Translations under genes and position numbers: made by a program
In this document: in pieces, positions 59,156-64,000 of the stretch
Layout: every line of letters begins with the position of its first letter
Position numbering within the stretch: the stretch's first letter is position 1
From: HyVt-443 sp964544655
GTDB taxonomy: Bacteria > Pseudomonadota > Gammaproteobacteria > Chromatiales > Chromatiaceae
Assembly: GCA_964544655.1 (NCBI GenBank)
Contig: CAZJCM010000012.1
Span: 9,163-73,162 of the forward strand
Length of the DNA stretch: 64,000 bases
Reading direction: 5' to 3'
Notes under the pieces: generated by a model
Told to the model about the DNA's origin: nothing
Database searches by the model: none
What the model saw: the letters and a program-made list of their open reading frames with translations, nothing else

Positions 59156-61108
59156 CTACTGCCGGCTGAAACCTTCCAGCGGTACGATGGCGTCCGGGCC
59201 GCAGGTTTTGGGGCACAGGTCACAGCCGGTACAGGCGGCGGTGTCGATGTTGACGAAGGCCAGTTCCTTCTCCTTGCCGTTGGGTTTCACTACCGTTTCC
59301 CGGCGGGTGACGAAAATGGCGGGACAGCCCACGTCCAGGCAGTTGCCACAGCCGGTGCACTTCTCGTCGTCCACGGTCAGGGCGGGCTGAGCGCCGTAGA
59401 AGTCCACCAGCACGCAGGGCTGGTTGGTGATGATCACCGAGGGCTCGGGGATCTTCACCTCTTCACGCAGGGCCTTGAACAGTACCGGCAGCTCGTAGGG
59501 ATTGACCTCGTGGATACGCTCCGGCTTGACTCCCAGGGCTTCGCAGATCTGGCGAAAGTTGACCTGCAAGGCCTCTTCTCCGTGGATGTCGCGGCCACTG
59601 GCCGGGTTGAACTGGCCACCGGTCATGCCCACGGCGCGGTTGTCCAGCAGGAGGATGGTGACATTGCCCTGGTTATAGGTGATGTCCAGCAGCCCCTGCA
59701 TACCCATGTGCATGAAGGTGGAGTCGCCGATCACGGCGATGATCTTCTTATCCTTGTCTGCTTCCACCCGTCCCTTGTCCATGCCCAGGGCGACGCCCAT
59801 TGAGGCACCCATGCAGATGGTGGTGTCCAGTGCGTTCCAGGGCTCGCCGGCACCCAGGGTGTAGCAGCCGATGTCACCAGAGATGTTGGTGTTCTTCACC
59901 TTCGACAGGCAGTAATAGATGCCCAGGTGGGGACAGGCCACGCACATGGTGGGAGGACGTGGAAACACCTGGATGCCCGTTGCCGGGTCCAGTTTCACCT
60001 CCGGGGCCTTGGCGGCGGGTCCGTCGGTGGGTGCGGTGGCCTCCTCTTCCATCGGCTCACCCAGCAGGCCGGCGATGGCCGGGCGCAGCACGTTGGGGGC
60101 CAGTTCACCGATGCGCGGCAGGATCTCCTTGCCCAGGACCTGGATGCCGGCGGCCTTGACCTCGGTCTCCAGGATCGGTTCCACCTCTTCCGCTATCACC
60201 AGCTGCTCCACCTGCCCGGCCAATTGGCGGATCATCTCCATTGGCGGCGGATAGCTCAGGCCCAGTTTCAGCACCGGTGCGTCGGGAAATGCCTCCCGGA
60301 TGTGCATGAATGCTGGACCCGAGGTGATGAAGCCGATCCGGCGGTCGTCACCTTCGGTCAGAGCGTTGAGCTCGCAGGTTTCGCTGAACGCCTGCAGCTC
60401 CTGCTCCCGCTGGTACATCATGGGGATACGGTGACGGGCGTTGGCCGGGGTCATCACCATGACGGATGGGTCTTTCTGGAAACCGGTCTCGTTGATGTGT
60501 TCCGTGCGCTCGCCCTGAATCACCACGCCCTTGACGTGGCAGATGCGGGTGGTCAGGCGCAGGATAACCGGGGTGCCGAAGCGCTCGGAGAGTTCGAAGG
60601 CGAACTTGGTGAAATCGTGTGCCTCCTGGGCGTCCGAGGGCTCCAGCACCGGCACGTGGGCAAAGCGTCCCCAATGGCGGGAGTCCTGTTCGTTCTGGGA
60701 GGATGAGAGGCCCACGTCGTCCGCCACGGCGATCACCAGGCCTCCTTTGACACCGACCAGGGTCTGGGTCATCAGGGCATCGGAGGCCACGTTCAGCCCT
60801 ACGTGCTTCATGGCGCAGAGGGCCCTGCTGCCGGCCAGGGAGGCGCCGATGGCTACTTCCAGGGAGACCTTTTCGTTGATCGACCACTCGGTGTACATAT
60901 CCGGGTGCTGGGAGGCGTACTCCAGGATCTCGGTCGAGGGGGTGCCGGGATAGGCGGCGGCCACCCGGCAGCCCGCTTCCCAGGCGCCCCGAGCCACCGC
61001 TTCGTTACCTGACATAAAGCGCCGGTCAGTCGCCGGCAGAGGATTCACCGCATTCAATCGTGTCACCTTTGTCTGTCTTGCCCCGGTATCCGGGGGATCG
61101 CTGTACAT
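59156..61108 (-). CDS. iorA: Indolepyruvate ferredoxin oxidoreductase alpha subunit
   Basis: 650 residues. It has the pyrimidine domain (AAAYPGTPSTEILEYA), the thiamine-diphosphate domain (GDIGCYTLG, AVIGDSTFMHMG) and two C-terminal 4Fe-4S motifs (CTGCGNC near 580, CTGCDLC near 632), all in the usual IorA order. About 30 residues precede the conserved MSGNEAVARG, so a start at that Met is possible. Operates with iorB; paaK and thioesterase genes follow the same theme of arylacetyl-CoA metabolism. Confidence 0.95.
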   Translation of the reverse strand: MYSDPPDTGARQTKVTRLNAVNPLPATDRRFMSGNEAVARGAWEAGCRVAAAYPGTPSTEILEYASQHPDMYTEWSINEKVSLEVAIGASLAGSRALCAMKHVGLNVASDALMTQTLVGVKGGLVIAVADDVGLSSSQNEQDSRHWGRFAHVPVLEPSDAQEAHDFTKFAFELSERFGTPVILRLTTRICHVKGVVIQGERTEHINETGFQKDPSVMVMTPANARHRIPMMYQREQELQAFSETCELNALTEGDDRRIGFITSGPAFMHIREAFPDAPVLKLGLSYPPPMEMIRQLAGQVEQLVIAEEVEPILETEVKAAGIQVLGKEILPRIGELAPNVLRPAIAGLLGEPMEEEATAPTDGPAAKAPEVKLDPATGIQVFPRPPTMCVACPHLGIYYCLSKVKNTNISGDIGCYTLGAGEPWNALDTTICMGASMGVALGMDKGRVEADKDKKIIAVIGDSTFMHMGMQGLLDITYNQGNVTILLLDNRAVGMTGGQFNPASGRDIHGEEALQVNFRQICEALGVKPERIHEVNPYELPVLFKALREEVKIPEPSVIITNQPCVLVDFYGAQPALTVDDEKCTGCGNCLDVGCPAIFVTRRETVVKPNGKEKELAFVNIDTAACTGCDLCPKTCGPDAIVPLEGFSRQ

Positions 61109-61202
61109 GGCGCTTGTGAGGCGCCTCCGATATGTAAACCATTCACCGTGGAGATTCTGCTGCCAGAGAATGATCTGCGCAATTCAGGGCATGATGTCAG
61201 CC

Positions 61203-61283
61203 GCAAATGAACGTGAACAGGGCTGATATTTACTGGTGTGCAGGCAACGCCCACCAGCAACAAACAGATTTGCGTTCATTTGC
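61203..61283. repeat. Inverted repeat GCAAATGAACG / CGTTCATTTGC
   Basis: Perfect 11-base arms about 59 bases apart, in the 210-base gap between paaK and iorA (both minus strand). The right arm is extended as in 58464-58493. Looks like a dispersed repeat; it could also form a long-loop hairpin after paaK. Confidence 0.55.
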
Positions 61284-61318
61284 CTGTATTCGCGGCTGGA
61301 TAAACCCTCTTCAAAAGG

Positions 61319-62623
61319 TCAGCCCTTCTTGCGGTGGTCGATTACCCGTACCGCTTTGCCCTGGGAGCGGGGCACCTCGCCCACGCCCTTGATCACCACC
61401 TTGGTGCTGACGCCGATGAAATCCTTGATGTCGCGCACCACTTTCTGGGCCACCCGGTCGCGGGTCTCCTGAGCTTGTTCCATCAGTGGCGGGCTGCCTT
61501 CCACGTTCACCACCATGGTGTCCAGGTTGCCTTCGCGGAACACCTCGATCTGATAGAAGGGCGACAGGGTCTCGGTCTGCATCAGTACCGACTCCACCTG
61601 GGAGGGGAAGACGTTGACCCCGCGGATGATCAGCATGTCGTCGCTACGGCCGGTGATGCGGCGCATGCGCACATGGGTGCGGCCGCACTTGCAGGGCGCC
61701 GGGTCGAGCACCGAGATATCCCTGGTGCGGTAGCGGATGATTGGGAAGGCCTCTTTGGTCAGCGAGGTGAAGACGATCTCGCCCTCTTCCCCATAGGGCA
61801 GGGGCTTGCCGGTGTCCACGTCGACACATTCGACCAGGAAGTGATCCTCCCAGATATGCAGGCCGTTCTTGGCCTCGATACACTCGTTGCCGACGCCGGG
61901 GCCGATCACCTCGGACAGTCCATAGATGTCCACCGCATCGATGCCGAGTCGGGACTCGATCTCGTAGCGCATCTCCTCGGTCCAGGGCTCGGCGCCATGG
62001 ATGCCGACCCGCAACGGCAGCTTGCGGATGTCCACCCCCATGGCATCGGCCTCTTCCGCCAGGTTGAGGGCGTAGGAGGGGGTGCAGCTGATGGCTGTAG
62101 GGGCGAAGTCCTGCAACAGCATGATCTGTTTTTTCGTCTGTCCGCCGGACATGGGGGTGACCATCACGCCCAGCTCCTCGCCGCCATAGTGCAGGCCCAG
62201 GCCGCCGGTGAACAGGCCGTAGCCGTAGGCGTTGTGCAACCGGTCGCCGGGTCGCAGGCCGGCGGCGGCCAGGCAGCGGGCCACCAGCTGTGACCAGGTG
62301 TTGATGTCGCGCCGGGTGTAGCCCACCACGGTGGGTTTGCCGGTGGTGCCGGAGGAGGCGTGGATTCGCACCACCTGTTCGGTGGGGACGGCGAACAGGC
62401 CGAACGGGTAGTTTTCGCGCAGGTGTTCCTTCTTGGTGTAAGGGAGCAGCCGTACATCGTCCAGGCTCTGGATGTGGTGGGGTTTCACGCCCAGGTCGTT
62501 CATCGCCTCATGGTAAAAGCTGACCGTATGGTAGCAGCGCTCCACCGTGGCCTTCAGCCGCTTCAGCTGCAGGGCCTCGAGATCCTCGCGTGGCAGGGTC
62601 TCGATATCGTTGTGCAGGATCAT
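61319..62623 (-). CDS. paaK: Phenylacetate-CoA ligase
   Basis: 434 residues from ATG 62623, which follows GAGGGGAAG; a TTG further up is less likely. AMP-binding motifs typical of PaaK are seen: HASSGTTGKPTVVGYT, YGLSEVIGPGVGNEC and the C-terminal GRSDDMLIIRGVNVFPSQ. It activates phenylacetate (or an aryl acetate) with ATP and CoA in the cytoplasm. Translation is coupled to the thioesterase by an ATGA overlap. No ring-oxidising paaABCDE genes are in the window, so the route may be reversible energy-linked use of arylacetyl-CoA from IorAB. Confidence 0.95.
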   Translation of the reverse strand: MILHNDIETLPREDLEALQLKRLKATVERCYHTVSFYHEAMNDLGVKPHHIQSLDDVRLLPYTKKEHLRENYPFGLFAVPTEQVVRIHASSGTTGKPTVVGYTRRDINTWSQLVARCLAAAGLRPGDRLHNAYGYGLFTGGLGLHYGGEELGVMVTPMSGGQTKKQIMLLQDFAPTAISCTPSYALNLAEEADAMGVDIRKLPLRVGIHGAEPWTEEMRYEIESRLGIDAVDIYGLSEVIGPGVGNECIEAKNGLHIWEDHFLVECVDVDTGKPLPYGEEGEIVFTSLTKEAFPIIRYRTRDISVLDPAPCKCGRTHVRMRRITGRSDDMLIIRGVNVFPSQVESVLMQTETLSPFYQIEVFREGNLDTMVVNVEGSPPLMEQAQETRDRVAQKVVRDIKDFIGVSTKVVIKGVGEVPRSQGKAVRVIDHRKKG

Positions 62624-63066
62624 TTTTTCTTCCCCTCTATCCAATCCGACAGGCTGTCCGAGCGCCTGAACACAGTACCATTGAACAGTCCTACCAGTTT
62701 GCCCTCGGCCGTCTTTACTTCCACCCGATAGATGGCGGTGCGACGGTTGAGGGTCTCTTCACGCGCCTCGGCGATCAGCCGGTCACCCTCACGGCTGGCC
62801 GCCGGGTAGTTGATCTGCGCCGACAGGGCCACGGCCACCTGGCCGTGGCTGTTGGAGGCCACGGCAAAGGCGAAATCCGCCAAGCCGAAGGTGACGCCAC
62901 CATGGGTCAGGCCGACGGCATTGAGCATCTCCCCGGTAATGCGCAGGCCAACCCGGCTGTAGCCTTCGGCGACCGCCTCCAACTCCATCCCGAGGAGCTT
63001 GGCGAAGCGGTCTTCGGCCGCCATCCAGCGGCCGATCTTCTGTGGGCTGTTCTCTGATTCAGGCAT
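62620..63066 (-). CDS. paaI: PaaI-like hotdog thioesterase
   Basis: 148 residues with the hotdog-fold signature GLTHGGVTFGLADFAFAVASNSHG of PaaI (hydroxy)phenylacetyl-CoA thioesterases. It would release CoA from stalled arylacetyl-CoA intermediates. Overlaps paaK by four bases and is the first gene of the pair, divergent from the NorE-like gene. Confidence 0.9.
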   Translation of the reverse strand: MPESENSPQKIGRWMAAEDRFAKLLGMELEAVAEGYSRVGLRITGEMLNAVGLTHGGVTFGLADFAFAVASNSHGQVAVALSAQINYPAASREGDRLIAEAREETLNRRTAIYRVEVKTAEGKLVGLFNGTVFRRSDSLSDWIEGKKK

Positions 63067-63183
63067 AACGTCCTATTCTAAGCATGGATCCGGATTGTCA
63101 CCAGTCTTAATTATGTCTGCTTAAGGTCTGTACTCGTGGTTGGTGATAAAATCCGTCTCTGTCACATGTGCAATGGAAGAATT

Positions 63184-63825
63184 ATGGCTGTCACGGCATC
63201 TGAGACGGAGAGGACGCTGGCGGATGCTGCCGTCCTCGGTCTGCAGGAGCGGGAGGCCGGATTGCCGCGCCCGGGGAGAATACCCGGCAATATGGCCATC
63301 TGGGTGGGGATTCTCTCGGAGATGAGTGAATTCGCCATGATGTTCATCGTCTATTTCATTGCCAAGGTGCATCACCCGGAGCTGTTCCACCAAGGTCCGT
63401 CGCAGCTCAATACCCTGGCTGGCACCCTGAATACCCTGGTGCTGCTCTCCAGCAGTTATTTCGTCGCCAAGGCAATGGTGGCGATCCGGCGGAATCAGCA
63501 ACGGATCTGTGTGCGCTGGCTGTTGCTGGCGGTGCTGGCAGGCGCTGTCTATCTGGTGATCAAGTTGCTCGAATACCGCTGGAATGCGCAGCGGGGTATC
63601 CACAGCGACACGGATCTTTTTTTCACCGTCTATTACTACATGACCTTCAATCATCTGCTGCACGTGGGCTGGGGCAGCGGGGCCGTGCTGTGGGTGGCGA
63701 TGCGGGTGAAAATGGGAATGTACGATGCCGACCGGCACGAAGGGCTGGAGGCGGTGGCCAGCTATTGGCACATGATCGATCTGGCCTGGATCGTCATCTT
63801 TCCGCTGCTCTATGTAATACACTGA
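63184..63825 (+). CDS. norE: NorE-like haem-copper oxidase subunit III family protein
   Basis: 213 residues from ATG 63184. Five membrane helices of the cytochrome oxidase subunit III family; PRPGRIPGNMAIWVGILSEMSEF and HLLHVGWGSGAV resemble NorE, the accessory subunit of nitric oxide reductase clusters. The C-terminal YWHMIDLAWIVIFPLLY is the subunit III ending. A NorF-like gene starts 11 bases later. norCB is not visible within the window but may follow. Confidence 0.85.
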   Translation: MAVTASETERTLADAAVLGLQEREAGLPRPGRIPGNMAIWVGILSEMSEFAMMFIVYFIAKVHHPELFHQGPSQLNTLAGTLNTLVLLSSSYFVAKAMVAIRRNQQRICVRWLLLAVLAGAVYLVIKLLEYRWNAQRGIHSDTDLFFTVYYYMTFNHLLHVGWGSGAVLWVAMRVKMGMYDADRHEGLEAVASYWHMIDLAWIVIFPLLYVIH

Positions 63826-63836
63826 GGAGGATCGGC

Positions 63837-64000
63837 ATGGGACACGACCGGATGCTCGATTATCTCTGGCTGCTGTTGATGGGGCTTACCCTGATCAGCG
63901 CTTACATCGCCGAATCGGCAGAGCCCAGCCTGCTGGTTACCCTAGCCCATATTTGTCAGCTACTGAGCAAAATCGATCCTAATATGGCTTTAACTTATTG
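63837..64000 (+). CDS. NorF-like subunit, partial and possibly interrupted
   Basis: GAGGAGG precedes ATG 63837. The first 38 or so residues (LWLLLMGLTLISAYIAESAEPSLLVTLAH) look like NorF/subunit IV-type small membrane proteins. From about 63945 the sequence becomes AT-rich and polar (SKIDPNMALTYW) where NorF should have a second hydrophobic helix. The frame stays open to the window edge. Either the gene runs into an inserted element or it is a divergent relative. Confidence 0.55.
   Translation, partial: MGHDRMLDYLWLLLMGLTLISAYIAESAEPSLLVTLAHICQLLSKIDPNMALTY

Noticed and set aside
1..64000. tRNA, rRNA or CRISPR loci
   Set aside because: Scanning by eye for T-loop signatures, rRNA blocks and regularly spaced repeats found none; a dedicated tRNA search could still reveal one.

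Overview
The window looks like a chromosomal segment of a GC-rich, sulfur-oxidising gammaproteobacterium. The evidence is an oxidative-type sulfite reductase alpha subunit (DsrA), DsrE-like and rhodanese proteins, a TauE-type sulfur-anion exporter, many c-type cytochromes, a dedicated gammaproteobacterial sortase system and a bioBFHCD operon. Genus is not provable from here; a thiotroph related to Chromatiales/Sedimenticolaceae is my inference. I recognised no rRNA, tRNA or CRISPR array.

Layout. 1-2.4 kb: thiol/cytochrome maturation (DsbA-like, CcdA), then a Met-rich secreted protein and a monohaem cytochrome c behind a possible sigma-54 promoter. 2.4-5.4 kb: repeat-rich stretch, a chemoreceptor and an IS256-type remnant. 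5.4-6.6 kb: secreted unknown coupled to a TlpA-like thioredoxin. 6.6-17.6 kb: a sulfur/redox island. It holds two diverged copies of one cassette (ArsR-rhodanese regulator divergent from sterol desaturase, TVP38-rhodanese, TauE, DsrE), each missing different genes. Between the copies are an alpha/beta hydrolase and a tightly overlapping four-gene operon: membrane polyferredoxin fused to a GltD-like NAD(P)H oxidoreductase, a membrane-tethered cytochrome c, an octahaem HAO-like cytochrome and a pentahaem HAO-like cytochrome. 17.6-20.3 kb: secreted protein, ECF sigma/anti-sigma pair and cytochrome c'. 20.7-27.7 kb: coiled-coil membrane protein and the proteobacterial dedicated sortase system (sortase, VIT/VWA target, PdsR, PdsS).

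28-41.8 kb: TAXI solute-binding protein coupled to a GGDEF-EAL protein, tsaD, two chemoreceptors with FliA-type promoters, rph, a PP2C phosphatase/Ser-Thr kinase pair, yicC and gmk. 42-45.7 kb: an orphan dsrA with no dsrB, hisG, a YdcH-like protein and comF. 45.8-50.7 kb: bioBFHCD behind a clear BirA operator. 50.7-55.4 kb: BvgS-like hybrid kinase and REC/HD-GYP regulator. 55.5-63.1 kb: class I and class II DAHP synthases, indolepyruvate ferredoxin oxidoreductase (iorBA), phenylacetate-CoA ligase and a PaaI-like thioesterase, a coherent aromatic amino acid/arylacetate region. 63.2-64 kb: NorE/NorF-like oxidase accessory subunits, the last possibly interrupted at the window edge.

Best candidate for an undescribed system: the 10.4-15.4 kb operon, which could connect cytoplasmic NAD(P)H through membrane FeS clusters to periplasmic multihaem cytochromes, next to and perhaps downstream of a persulfide-type ArsR-rhodanese switch. 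Second: the TAXI protein that appears to feed a c-di-GMP enzyme instead of a TRAP permease.
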